Assembly (NCBI GenBank): GCA_024138025.1
Contig: JAMXBD010000233.1
Coordinates: 186,001 to 250,000, forward strand
From: Combretum micranthum
Lineage: Eukaryota > Streptophyta > Magnoliopsida > Myrtales > Combretaceae
Reading direction: 5' to 3'
DNA: 64,000 bases
Below, in pieces: positions 46,693 to 58,769 of the stretch. The notes beneath the pieces were generated by a model. That model saw only the letters and a program-made list of their open reading frames with translations. It was not told the origin of the DNA and made no database searches. The translations under genes and the position numbers were made by a program. Positions within the stretch are counted from its first letter, which is position 1; every line of letters begins with the position of its first letter.

Positions 46693-48430
46693 ATAGAGAT
46701 TGACTTGGTAAAAAAATAAGCAAGTTGTTGCTTAGTAGAAACATGTTGAATTCACAAAAAATCAATAGCAATATGATGTCAAGTAAAATAAGCAGCAATT
46801 ACAACATTATTAGTGGGACTATGATAGCAAGGATGATCAAAAAGTAACTCTATAGACTTGTTATCACAACAAAGACTAGCCAAAGGTGAAAAAGGAACAC
46901 AAAGATCAGCCAAAAAATAAGAAAACCAGAGTAACTCTTTAATAGCACTAGCCATACTCCTATATTCAACTTCAGTAGCACTAGTGGAAACTGTAGTTTG
47001 CCTTTTGGTTTTCCAAGAAATGAGAGAATCCCCAAGCAAGATACAATAACTAGAAATCGATTTGTGATCAAGATGACATGCTCCTCAATCAAAGTCATAG
47101 TAAGCTTGAAGCAAAAAAAGATGCAAATGATGAATAAAAGAGACCTAAATCAATGGTCCCCTTCAAATTCTTCAAAACATGATGAGCGGCATGTAAATGA
47201 ACAGTTTGAGGCACAGCAATATGTTTACTCAATCAATGGACATCAAATGAAATATCAAGCCGAGTATTAGTTAAGTAAAGTAAACGTCTAACAAGACATC
47301 AATACCAAGTAAAATCTATCAAAGGAGCATCCCAAGGCATTAGTAAATTTGAAACTAGTAGGAAGAGGAACCATGACAGGTTTAGAACCTGATAAACCAA
47401 AATAAGACAAAATGTCAAGTAGAAATTTGTGCTGATTCAAAAGAATTTCTTTTGAATTGTAACAGATTCTAATCCCAAAAAGAATCTTGCTTCACCAAGA
47501 TCCTTGATAGTAAATTTCAAATGTAGCTGACATTTTTAGCTCATTAATTGAAGCAAGATTAGTTCTTGTCAATAACATATCATGTACATACCATAACAAC
47601 AAGAATACCATTTGCATCAGATCTTGTAAACAAGGAATACTCATGAATGGATTGAGTAAAACCATGACAAAGAAAAAAATGGCAAATTTCCATGTTCCAT
47701 TGCCGAGAGGCTTATTTGAGACCATATAAAGATTTCAACAATCCACACACTTGACCTGGTTTAGCTTCAGAATAACTTGTGGTGGAATCAGAAAAATTTC
47801 TTCTTCTAAATGCCCATATAGAAAAGCACTATTGATATCAACTTGAAAAAGTGTTCAATCAAATTTAGCAACCATAGCTAAGAGAACATGATCAAAAGTT
47901 AAGTGAGTAATAGGAGAAAAGGTGTTATGGTAATCTACACCTTCCTTTTAATTATATCATTTGGCTACCAAATGTGCTTTAAAACTCTCTACAGTACCAT
48001 CAACATGATATTTAATTTTGTATACCCATTTATAGCCAATTGCTTGTTTTCCTTTGGGTAAATCAACCAACTCCCAAGCATAATTACATTCAAGAGCATC
48101 AAGCTGGAGATGCATGGCCTCAACCTAATGCTCATCTTGAGAAGCTTGAATATAGGAAGATTGTTCTTTGGTTAAGAAAAGATTTGCTAGTGAAAATCAA
48201 TAGGATAAGAAAGAAAAGTGGTTGAAGAAAATAAAGGATATTTGGTGTTTGGTAAAAGTATAGAAGGTGTATGGTGTAAAGAATGATTAGGAAGTTAGTG
48301 GAGCATACATTGTGCAATGAATGTATATAATCTTGCAACCATTATGGTGGTCTAGTATTCCTAGTAGAATGACACTCACAATTTGGAAGAAAAATAGATG
48401 TATCAAAAGAAGATGAGGAAATAGGATCTT
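46693..48430 (-). pseudogene. RT and RNase H of the antisense copia element
   Basis: Minus strand. RNase H end: SLISWKTKRQTTVSTSATEV, EYRSMASAIKELLWFSYFLA and IELLFDHPCYHSPTNN (46779-47098), then HHIAIDFL and TKQQLAYFFTKSIS before the break at 46692. RT: VDVNNAFLYGHLEEE-like near 47820, YVHDMLLTRTNLASINELKM at 47530-47600, in which the YVDD motif has become YVHD, so a catalytic Asp is lost. RT start is near 48050 (KGKQAIGYKWVYKIK-like). Several frame changes and stops. 48230-48430 is linker. Confidence 0.85.
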
Positions 48431-49830
48431 GTTCTGTAGCTAGAACAAAACTAGAATGTGTGGCATGAGAAGGCGAATTGACAATAGGAGATATTGATGA
48501 AGAAGGTGAAAGATATGAGGAGTCATAAGTGACATAGGGTAAATACTGTGTATGATTAGAAGAAGAAAATGAGAAAGCATGTGAATATACATTTGATTCT
48601 TGAAAGGAGAATTTGTCTTAAAAAAATAAAACATCCCTACTAATAAATACTTTCTTTTGTTCAATGTCATATACTTTGTACGTTTTCTGTCTAGGTGGAT
48701 ATCTTAACAGCACACACTTTTAACCTTTTGAGTTAAATTTATCTTTTTGTGGTCTCACATTTGCAACAAAGCATAAAGACCCAAAAACCCGTAAATGACT
48801 ACAATCAGGCTCCTTTCCAAACAACCTCTTATAAGGAGATTGCCATCCAAGTATCATCATTGGCATGCGATTTGTTAAGTTAGTGTTAATAAGCACACAA
48901 TCTCCCTAAAATTTTTTTTTGTAAAGTTGAATGTAAAGGAAAAGTTGTAGATGTCTTCGAGAGGGGTATATCTTTCTTTCAACACATCCATTTTGTTGGG
49001 GAGCATATGGTGTTGATTTTGATGAATAATACCAAGTTGTGAAACAAATCTTGACAATCCTTTGACAAAACTTCATCTCCATTATCACTCCTTATGTGCT
49101 TAGGAGTTACATCAAAATGATTTCATACATAAACAAGGAAAGTTTGTAAATTTTCACAAACTTTATATTTATGCTTGAGTAGACAAGTCCATGTACTTCT
49201 TGAAAAATGATCAATATGGTAAGAAAGATTTGTTCACCTGTTCTTGTTGCAATCTTATAGGTCCCCACAAATCCAAACGTATCAACTCTAAAGCAAAATC
49301 AGATATATATTCACTTTGTTCAAAAGGCGAACAGAGTATTTTAGCTAATTGACACATTTCATAAAAGAAATCATGAAAAAGATAATGTTTACAACAACTC
49401 AAATGTTGAAGTTGGGACAAAGAAGTATGACCCAATCTTTAGAAACAAATGAAGACCTAGACAAGTTTTATTCATTACAACAGAACAACGGGAAGAATAT
49501 AATTGAGATTCATTCAACAAAGATTTAGAGTGCCTAATGTCTGCAACATCTAACACATACAACCCACATGAAGCTCGAGCAAAAGCAATCTACTCATGTG
49601 TGTTCAGGTCCTAAAATGAGCAAGAATAGTTATAAAAAAAAACTATTAATGGTTGATTAGATAAAAGTTTCAGTATAGAAAAAAGATTATGTTTGAAATC
49701 AGGAATATAAAAGACATTTCTAAGGTATAGGCTCGGTATAAGAGAAATAGTTCCAATGAGCTTTACTAGTTTCTTAATACCATCAAGTGAAAGAACATTA
49801 AATGGCTTTTTAGGTTGAGTTGTGGAAGAA
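48431..49830 (-). pseudogene. Integrase and GAG-pre-integrase region of the antisense copia element
   Basis: Minus-strand frames: 49435-49211 gives MGHTSLSQLQHLSCCKHYLF (pre-integrase GH.S...L), CQLAKILCSPF and LELIRLDLWGPIR, the D of the first DDE motif. Around 49095-49055 RSDNGDEV carries the second Asp. 49057-48875 continues through YAPQQNGCVERKIYP-like sequence with the Glu. 48670-48440 encodes the Ser/Thr/Pro-rich linker before RT. Frame breaks at about 49190, 49080 and 48880. The first part (49440-49830) is the decayed zone after protease. Confidence 0.8.
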
Positions 49831-50347
49831 AATAGGTCAATATGGGGTGTTACATGTGATCATTGGCTCCTGTATCTATAATCAAAGAACTATCTTTAAT
49901 ATTCAAAATTGCTATATGATCAAAAGAAGTATGAATATCTCGCATGTGAATAGTTGCAGCATTCCTTGATCCCTGCCTTGCTATAGTGGAACCATTATTC
50001 ATCATGTGCATAAGCTCTTTACACAAAGTCTGCATAAACTGTGGATTTAATTAGTCTGATACAGTGGAATCAACATTACTATCAAGTGGTGTATTAGCCA
50101 TTGTCCCCACAGTAAAATTAAAGCAAACAAAAGTTAACTGTCTTACATTCCTCTTGCCTTTATACCTCTCAAGGTATCCAATCAACTCGAAATAGGTATG
50201 AACTAAGTGTCCACTTGCTTTACAATGTGTATAATGTAGCCTTCCTTTCTTAAAATCTTTCTTACCATTTCCAAAAGTATTAGCATTATTTTTGCTAGCA
50301 AAGAAAAGTAAACATAGTACCATCTCCAGTTCCTAAGGTTGTAGATA
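49831..50347 (-). pseudogene. Zinc knuckle and protease start of the antisense copia element
   Basis: Minus-strand frame 50323-50051 holds KKGRLHYTHCKASGHLVHTY and FELIGYLERYKGKR, a copia gag zinc knuckle (first Cys replaced by His). Frame 50035-49850 ends SSLIIDTGANDHM, the protease active site D-T-G with the H-M typical of copia. Gag is cut at 50347 by the solo LTR and continues at 54197. Confidence 0.85.
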
Positions 50348-50352
50348 TCTAT

Positions 50353-51303
50353 TGTAAACCCCCGTTTTCTTAGTAAACCTGAGTTCGATTTCGGGAAAGA
50401 CTTAAAACCAGAAACCGAAATCCTAAAGGAATATCTCTAGACCAATCGGACCAAGGAATCCTATGTCCAATAATATCAAGAAGGAAACCCTGAAGGAATA
50501 AAAATGAGTTAACTCCAAAGTATGGTTCTAAATCGAAAAGTCAACCGAAAACCCTAAATCAACAAAATCTCATAAAACCATAGCAGTTTAGATCCGGCAA
50601 TCCTGGGTTCTCAAACCAAGGAGTTGAAATATGAGTAAGAAGTGTATATTAGCTCGTATTAATATTAGAATGCTAAGCAATATCCGATTAGTAACTTTTC
50701 GACCTATTTCGAACCTAATCAGATACATGTCTCGAAAAGCGTGTCACAGGGCTTGGGATATTAAATATATGATATTACTACCGTTAGATTCGTAATTTTA
50801 TAATATTTCTAAATATTTCAGTTATATAATTTTTCGGGTTATAAAAGTTATAGTTATAACCTTTTATCGTATTTTCATTACTACCAGTAATTTAAGTGTC
50901 TAATCAACTTTTGTTTTCGTATACACTATTTATTAAGTACAACCACCCATACCCTATTCTTACATGCATACAACCCATTCTTATAATTTTACATCATTTC
51001 CTTACTAATTTACTTTTCCAATATATTTTGTACACAAACTACTCATTAAGTTTGAATTTTATTACACAAAACAAATCAAAACACTTTCCTCTCCCCCTGT
51101 CTCTCCAATTGGCGTGAAACCCCTCTCCCTCCCCCCTCTAAGCCACAATTGTTTTTCTTTTATTAAATAATCACACAAAATCCTAATTCATTTTCCTATA
51201 TAATCTCTTTTTTACCTTTACTTTTCCACTTTCTCTCATTTTCTCACAAAACCAACTTTGGAAGTTTCTTTTTCTTTCCCTCTTCTCTCTTGCTGTGACC
51301 CCC

Positions 51304-51334
<31 letters not shown>

Positions 51335-54191
51335 GCAAAATTTTTTTATACTAAGTTTCCTTCTCCAAAACACTAAATATGTAATATATCTTAACCCTAC
51401 CACTTTAGAAATATGTAATGACAAGTTTATACATATGTGGATCCACCAAAATCCCCATGAGCTTTATGCTAGGGATGTGGAAAACACTAAAACATGATAT
51501 TCTTGTCATCACAATGTGTAGATCTTGTTATTAGAGTTGATATACCATCATTTTGCTATATCTTTTGCTATCTATTATTTTTATGGAAACTTTAAGCTTA
51601 TATTTTCATTTCTATTCTCATCTACATATTTTTCATGATGCATTTTCATTCATAGCATGAGTAGTATAGTAGATTTACTTGTTTAAAGTAGTTAAATTAA
51701 CATAGCTATTTGTTTTACATGCATGAAAGACTAGTTGCATGTTTTTCTTAGGGAATGAGTTGATAAAAAATCAAGATCCATTTTGTTTCTATCAAAAAGT
51801 TATTTTTAAAATTCGGATCTTGAGAAAGACCCATTTAGAAAACATATTTACCAACTTCACAATGAAAGTTTCACATGTAAAATGAAGGGTTTAGGTAATA
51901 GATATCATAAAGTAGTGATTTTTATAAGATGATCATGGTTTTACTAAGAGAAATTTTCAAAATAGGAAAATGATTTCAAAAGTCAAGTTAGATCTATGAT
52001 TTAACTCCAACAAAAATGTTGAAATTCGTAACCAGGGAGAAATACCAATAAAACACTTATTTTCCAACCTTAAAATAAGGGTTTTATTAAAAGAATTAAA
52101 GCCTTAGGAATTAGATTTGATTAGGACTTAATTTTAGAAAGAATAAATGAGTTTTTCACAAGAAACAACCTTAAAAATAATTTTCTAAAATTCAGATCTA
52201 AAAATGATCCCTATTTAAACACCAATTTCCAAATGTCCAAATGAGTAATTTAATGGAAAAATAGAAGTCATAGGGAATAGATATAATAAAGACTTGATTT
52301 TTATAAGAATAAATATGTTTTATTAAAATAGAAACTTAAAAGAAAGGAAAGGTTTCCCCGTTAAGATCAAACAATAATCTCATTTCCAAAAATTGTGGAA
52401 AATTCGTCCCAAGGCAAAACCCACACTTAAACATCTATTTTTCAACCTTTAAATAAGGAAATTTATTAAGATAATGAAGGTGTTAAGTATATAGATCATC
52501 AAGACTCTATCCTAGGGAAAATATACATGATTTTCAAAGGAACAAAGCTAGTTTTCTGAAACAAGTGTCCATAATAATTTTGCTAAGTGAAAGTTTTTGC
52601 AAAATTCTTTTTACTCGAAAATCCTTAAGAAATCACATGTCGATAGCTCATATTATGACATTCATGGTCATAATTTGTAGATATTGCATGTACATATAAT
52701 CTACTTGATAGAAATAATGCAAATTTCACAAAACAATTTTGGAATCTCAACTTTTAGTTGCTGATCAGACCTGATCCGAACTTTTCGAAAACTAAACACA
52801 TTCGAAATTTAGTAATAACATCACAAATAGATAGATCTTTCGAAGTACATAGAAATCAATAACTTACTTTTGAAATTCCGAGTTAAAATGACCAAGTTAT
52901 GGCTATTTTAAGTTGGAATTTACAATTACTACGAAAATTACAAATTCAAAGATTTTTATATGAAAGGTTTGAAATTATTTATGGTATGAATTACTCATAG
53001 GGGTATTTTTTTCGTTTAGGTGATTTTGTATTCGGGGGAAAATTCTTGTTTTTGGATCGTTACCGTTAGAGACCAAAGACCATGGCCGAGTGAGTTCACT
53101 ATCTCAATATTACATGCTTGTGCCTGTGTTTGTAATGTTAGTGGCATTAGAATTAGGACAAGATAAAATATATTGTATGAATATGATTTCTATATGGGTG
53201 AATTGATGATAAGAATATTGAAATGAGCTTGTTGTAATTATTTGCATGACATAATATAGAATTGATATGTCTGCAATCTCTATGATCATCCATAAATTGT
53301 TAAATTAATATGTCATGATCTTATAATCAAGTTGACCATGCATACCATATGTGAGTCACATTGCATAGGTTATTATACCTTTGTGGGAAGAAGGCATAAT
53401 AGCTAGGCAACGAGGGGCCTGTAAACTAAAATGCTGGCGTAATGGTCGGAAATTTAAATGTTTGCGTATGAGCCGGAATTGAAAATGTGTGTGGGTGGGC
53501 ACCTGTATCAACCACAATAAAAAGTGAGAAAAATTGAAATCGTTGGTTTTATGGGCCTGAAACACCTAATCCCGAATGGAGGGCGTAAATCCATTCAACA
53601 TAAAACTTTCAGTTGGTCTTATGTATTGTATGCTCACGTGTTTATGTATTCATATAATTGTTAATAACTTGTCTGTTATATGTTGTTGTTAAGCATTTAA
53701 TTTTGGATGTGGAACTCACTAAGCTAGCGTAACTTACACCCCCACAATTTCTTTTTAATGTAGTTCCCATACTTATGAATGCGTCCTCAGACTTAGCCAA
53801 ATCAGGTAATTAGACACTAAGAATTATCTCCTTAGAAGTTCACTATTAGTTTGTATACTTTCCAATAGTGAACTTAGAAAGATCAATTGTTACCAAAAAG
53901 GAATGGCTAAACTTATGTGTAGCAAGGGGGGAAGGTGGGGAGGGGGTGGGGTTGGGTGGGAGGAATGTCCTTTAATGCTTTGTAATTGATTCTAAGATAT
54001 CTATGGTTTATGTTTTTATGCTTATCCTATCAAATTGAATTATCTGTCTCCAATTGTTTATGTATTCTATTGTCGTGAGGGAACGCCTTCCATACTAACA
54101 TAAGACTTCTGAATGACTGTGGCAGTAATTCTTAAGTCTTGATTGGCATGTGGTGGACTGTTACGTTTAGGGTACCTTTTGGGATGTGACT
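50353..54191 (+). repeat. Solo LTR of family S, 3.84 kb, plus orientation
   Basis: Starts TGTAAACCCCCGTTTTCTTA at 50353 and ends GGGATGTGACT at 54191 (final CA changed to CT). Flanked by TCTAT at 50348-50352 and 54192-54196. Matches the minus-oriented copy at 18113-21894 along its length, including an (AC)n run at 51310-51334 and TATATAAT near 51199. Frames at 50896-51117, 51258-51497 and 53356-53565 carry no motif. Confidence 0.92.
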
Positions 54192-54196
54192 TCTAT

Positions 54197-54319
54197 TTTT
54201 GTTTCTCCACCTGTAATACTATATAATATACTCGACTAACACTAGGCAAAGTTTCAGCTAATAATATTTGATTTTGCATTGGTTCAAAACATATGATAAC
54301 CCCCATTAGGAATTGCATA
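54197..54319 (-). pseudogene. Central gag fragment of the antisense copia element
   Basis: Between two solo LTRs. Minus-strand reading gives KLMQFLMGVIICFEPMQNQI and LLAETLPSVSRVYYIVLQVE, the conserved copia gag stretch (FLMGL...ILL..PLPS...Y..ILQEE). It joins the zinc-knuckle part at 50347 and the N-terminal part at 57808. Confidence 0.8.
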
Positions 54320-54324
54320 AGCTT

Positions 54325-57300
54325 TGTCACGCCCCAGCGGGTACCCTAAACGTGACAACCCGCCGTACGCAATATTAAAACTTAAGAATGACTACCTCAG
54401 TCACTCGAAAGCTTTCATATCGGTACAAGGCGTACATTCACAACAAAGGGAGACCGGTGGAGTAATGCATTTTAAGACATTGGCAGTGGAACATGCAAAA
54501 TAATACTTAATATATATTTCATTGAAATAAAAATCTTACAGCTTCTAAGGGGCATTCCCCCGATAATTCATAATAACATGGTTCTAAATATAACATAACT
54601 AAAGCTAGAAGATTTTAGAAGAAATCTACTCTATAACTTCAAGATAGATTGCCTCCAAAAGCTTCTTAAAAAAAATAAGGATTCTACCGGGAAATCAAGG
54701 TGGTCTCGGGTGCAAAAGATAATCCTGTAATATCAAAAGTCTATAGGAGTATAAGATGACTAGCTTAGTGTGATTATTCTTACGCAATAGTATCATAACA
54801 ACAATCAATCAAGTTTATTAATCAAGCATATGAATGCAACAATAATATGATCAAACATTACATACGACTTCCCGGTTTCGTATATTTGATGGATTTACCC
54901 CTCCATTGGTGGTTAGGGAATCTTTGAACTGGGTCTCGAACAACCTCCTCAAGTTTGCGCGTGTCTTGGGTTCCAACGAACCGTACTACTAGTCCCCGGC
55001 CTTCCATGCCCAAAGCGATCGATCCGGCTCGGCTACACCTTGAGCCGATTCTCTGAACGTCCTAACCCAAGATGTAGCTAGGCAGCTTACCTTCCGGTCC
55101 CACGCTAAGGAGTAGTACAAAAACTTCGAAATGATATTCTAAGTGATATGCATGGGCAATTTATTATATGGGGATTTCAATATGGCATTAAATCATTTAA
55201 AGCGATCAAACAATATTTCACATATAACAATACATACATGGAAACATTATATCAATCACAAATCGGGTTCCGATATACTTATCGTTCATTATCCACACAA
55301 TGAATCACATACATAATTCCCATAATATCCCACATGCATATCAATTTTATCTTTCCTATATCAGAGCTCTATTCTACAACACATGTGGGAATACATAAGC
55401 ATAAAGGAAACTCACTCGTCCATAGCGCTCTAGGAGTCGAAGTAATCCTCGGGGAAGACAAGATCGTGATCCGACACCTAAACAAAAGAAATACCCAACA
55501 TGATATTTCATCCAAGATCTATTCAAGTTCTATACTTCTATCTTAAAGAAATAGTAAAATCGTATGAATGGAAATCCCAACTTAAATGGCCATAACTTGC
55601 TCATTTTAACTCGGAATTTCGCATATTATATACCGATTTCTACCTATTCGAAAAGATCTATCTATTTCTAGGTTATTTTCTTCAAAAGAAGTTATTTGGT
55701 CTCGGAATAGTAGCGTACAGATTTGATACGAATTTTCCAAACTTCAAAACTAGAGTTTTCAAACCTTTCTTCACTCAAGGCTTTTGTACAAAAGTATAGA
55801 TATATAGTATAGTTGAAAAATCCCTTGAATACACATATATACTCAACCATAAGCATGAATTTAGTGGTTGTCTCAACAATGTTCTTTAGTACAATATTTT
55901 TGAAAGTGAGATAAGCTTAATTTTGTAAAGAAATTATTTTAAGAAAATTCTTATTTTACTAAAAGTAAGCATCTCTTTCTTTTAACTCCATTTCTAAAGT
56001 AGATTTAATCTACTTCAAATTTCTACTACCTTATTTCTAGTGTTTGGAAAATATAATCTTTCTAAATACTTTGGTTATATCCACTTTTAAAAGAAATCAT
56101 CTTATAAGTAAATTTTGAAAAACTTATCTTAGACTTTAGTGTTGGTGGAAAACTTTGACAATTGAATTTAAGAAATCCTTTGTTTAGGTCTAAAAAAAAA
56201 CTTCTTATTTCTTTGAAAAGAGAATTATAATAGCTTTAACTTTATGTATTTCTTGGTGAAAACCACATATTATTACTAAAACTTGAGCTAGCTATCTAAC
56301 TTTAGAAGAATATTTGTTTAAGATAATTTTCAAATCTTTAAGGAAATAACTTCTTATGTGACAAAATTTAATTTAAAAAGGAGTTCTTATTCTTATTTTA
56401 AGAAAACTCATTTCTATTATGATTGAGACGATAACAATATATTCATGCATGAATGAATATGTAACCATGAAAAATATAAAAACACATAATTAAAATAAAT
56501 AAGAGCATAAAAGTAAAGTCAAGTATTGGGAACCTTAGCTTCATCAAGGTATCCCAGACTAAGAATAGACTAGTCCTTAAAAGAAAAGAAAAGCAAGAAA
56601 TAAAATTGTTTTGACTTGATATGGACAAGTCTAAGACTAGAAAGACAGTCTTAATATCAACTAGAAATTAAATAAATTGCAATACTTGAAAGTAAATAAA
56701 TAACAAGTGAGCTTATATGCTCTAAATAAACATACATATATATATATAGATAATACAAATAATAACAATATCAACATAATAGTAACATAAAGAAAATAAG
56801 AACATGAACAAAAACAAAACATGAATAAATTATTGCTTCTTTAACTCAATGAGTCTAAGAAACATACACTAAACTCATGTTAAGTTATATGAACATGATG
56901 AGTATATAAGAGAAGTTTTACCTAAATTTATGTGTTGTTGAAGAAGAAAAAATGGGTTGAGTATTATGTGGGAAATTTCTAAGGAAAAGAGAGAACTTGA
57001 GAGAGATGTTGGGAGAGGAATTTTGTGGAGTGATTTGAGAGAGTTTTAGTATAATTTTTGTTGTGTGAAAGAATGGAAGAGGAATGGGGTATTTATAGAT
57101 TTTTGGAGTGGAAATTTGTGTAATTAAAATTAAATGAAATTGAAATAAAATTGGATGGAAGAGGACTAGGGGGGGTGCTGGTTTGAGTGAATAAGGGGGA
57201 GAAATAATTATTTTTGTTTGTTTTATATTAAAAGAAGTAATGTGTAAAGTGTGATGTGATTAAAGTTGTATGGGGAAGGTAAATTGTAAGGTATAGGTAT

Positions 57301-57802
57301 GGTAGTGTGTAAGAATAGAGTGTAAGAAAAAGTAGAGATAGGTGAATAGTAATGAATAGTAGAAAAGTACTATGAATAGTAGACTAGACAATTAAAATAC
57401 CGGTAATAAAGAAAATACGCGTAAAAGGCCTATATCTGTTACTTTTAGATACCAAAAAATTCTAAAACTGATATTTTTGAAAACCTTATATTTTTACGAG
57501 TCTATTGGTGTTGTCGGAATATTTTTGCTATCCGGTACTTCGGGGCATGGTTTTTGAAAACTGATCCCGATCGGATCCGGAGGATACTAGCAAAATTCGA
57601 ATCTGATATTTTTAGGCTTCCCTATATTATTACGAACCATATTCCACAATTATTTCAATTTCGTTTTCTTAGGTTTAAGAACACGGGATTGCCGGATCTA
57701 GATTCACTAGACTAATCATAGAACTAGGTTAATTCTAGGGTTTCGTTTCAACTTCCGGTTCTTAGGGTTTACTAATATTATCGAGAAATCTGGGGGCTTA
57801 CA
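54325..57802 (-). repeat. Solo LTR of family S, 3.48 kb, minus orientation
   Basis: On the minus strand TGTAAGCCCCCAGATTTCTC (ending at + 57802) to ACCCGCTGGGGCGTGACA (54325), with TG...CA intact. Flanked by AGCTT at 54320-54324 and 57803-57807. TATAAATAC promoter box near 57090 (minus). Related to the other family S copies and to the fragment at 13579. Frames 55334-55546 and 56443-56628 have no motif. Confidence 0.92.
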
Positions 57803-57807
57803 AGCTT

Positions 57808-58473
57808 TCCTTGAGATTTAATTCAATCAGCCTTTTCTTTCAAATCACAAGTAAAATAGTTCAAACGTCCACAGGAACAAATTAGATAAGGATTTAAGGC
57901 TTATACCTCCTCCGAACATCTCTTCAACTTATTTAGTAAATTGTTACAGATTGATTACCTTACCTAATATTAGAAATCTCATGTCGCAATTGAAAAATTT
58001 GTGGACCATTAATATGACCATATTGATCGGTGATTTCTTTCCAATGTTCATGCGATGATTGTGTAAAGAGATAATTCTATGACAAATCAATATTCATTGA
58101 ATTCAAAATCTAGCAACACACCATCTATGACAAATCATTAGTCATTGAATTCAAAATCCAGCAACACACGATAAAATCACAAGTAGTTTATTTCACATGC
58201 TCAATAGAATTCTCCTCAAGTTTAAGTATGGTTCCATCAATGAACCCTAGTTTAACCTTTGCTCCTATTGCCATTTGTATTGATCAATTCCAAGTAACAA
58301 AATTAGATCCATCAAAAACTATATTACCTAGTTTCATTCCTAGATAATTTGATCTAGAAACATATAAAGGATTAACCTTCACCGCTTCAACCATTTCAAA
58401 TGCAAGAACTAAACTTATGTTTTGAAAGACAGATCGTGATCAAGAATAGTACAAAGATCGTTACTAGGGTGAA
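57808..58473 (-). pseudogene. N-terminal gag of the antisense copia element
   Basis: Minus strand from the primer site: an ATG gives MVEAVKVNPLYVSRSNYLGM, then GSNFVTWN and IQMAIGAKVKLGFIDGTI, the copia gag N-domain. WILNSMTNDLS appears twice (a 45-bp tandem duplication at about 58085-58175). EHWKEITDQYGHINGPQIFQ and LRHEISNI follow (UBN2-like gag). Stops interrupt. The last part (57808-57900) leads into the segment at 54319. Confidence 0.8.
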
Positions 58474-58485
58474 GCTCTGATACCA
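58474..58485 (-). other. Primer binding site, tRNA-iMet
   Basis: + strand GCTCTGATACCA, i.e. TGGTATCAGAGC on the minus strand, exactly complementary to the 3' end of initiator tRNA-Met and abutting the LTR end at 58486. Confidence 0.92.
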
Positions 58486-58769
58486 TGAGAAAATTTGCAC
58501 ACTTCTTGTTACTATCACTAGATCACAAATATAATTCAAGCAATTTCAATGATTGAAGGAAAGAGGGAACACTTGCATCGAAACATAGTAGAAGAAGATG
58601 TGTTTATTAAGTAACTCTATAGTTCATTATAATAGAAAGAATAGAACAAGTATTTATATTATGAAGACAGATAAAAGCTAGCTAACATAACATGTGCAAA
58701 TATAAAAGCCACCAGCAAAGTAAAATATATAAGCCACATTAAATGATAAAATAATTAGATACCGTCACA
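58486..58769 (-). repeat. 5' LTR of the antisense copia element
   Basis: 284 bp. On the minus strand TGTGACGGTATCTAATTATT ... AAATTTTCTCA with TG...CA ends. Matches 40758-41018. Flank CTCAT at 58770. Confidence 0.88.

Larger units (their letters stand above)
40758..58769 (-). mobile_element. Antisense Ty1/copia element, expanded to about 18 kb by nested insertions
   Basis: Minus-oriented. The 5' LTR (58486-58769) and primer site (58474-58485) are at the right; gag, protease, integrase, RT and RNase H follow leftward in copia order; a related LTR is at 40758. Flanks are CTCTT (40753-40757) and CTCAT (58770-58774), a 4-of-5 match to a target duplication. Insertions inside: about 41271-46692, 45489-46069 (within it), 50353-54191 and 54325-57802. 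Removing them leaves about 5 kb, a normal copia size. All frames are broken. Confidence 0.85.

Noticed and set aside
50353..57802. One large transposon with the two opposite family S repeats as long terminal inverted repeats
   Set aside because: Each repeat has its own exact 5-bp target duplication and copia gag sequence continues between and outside them, so they are two separate insertions.
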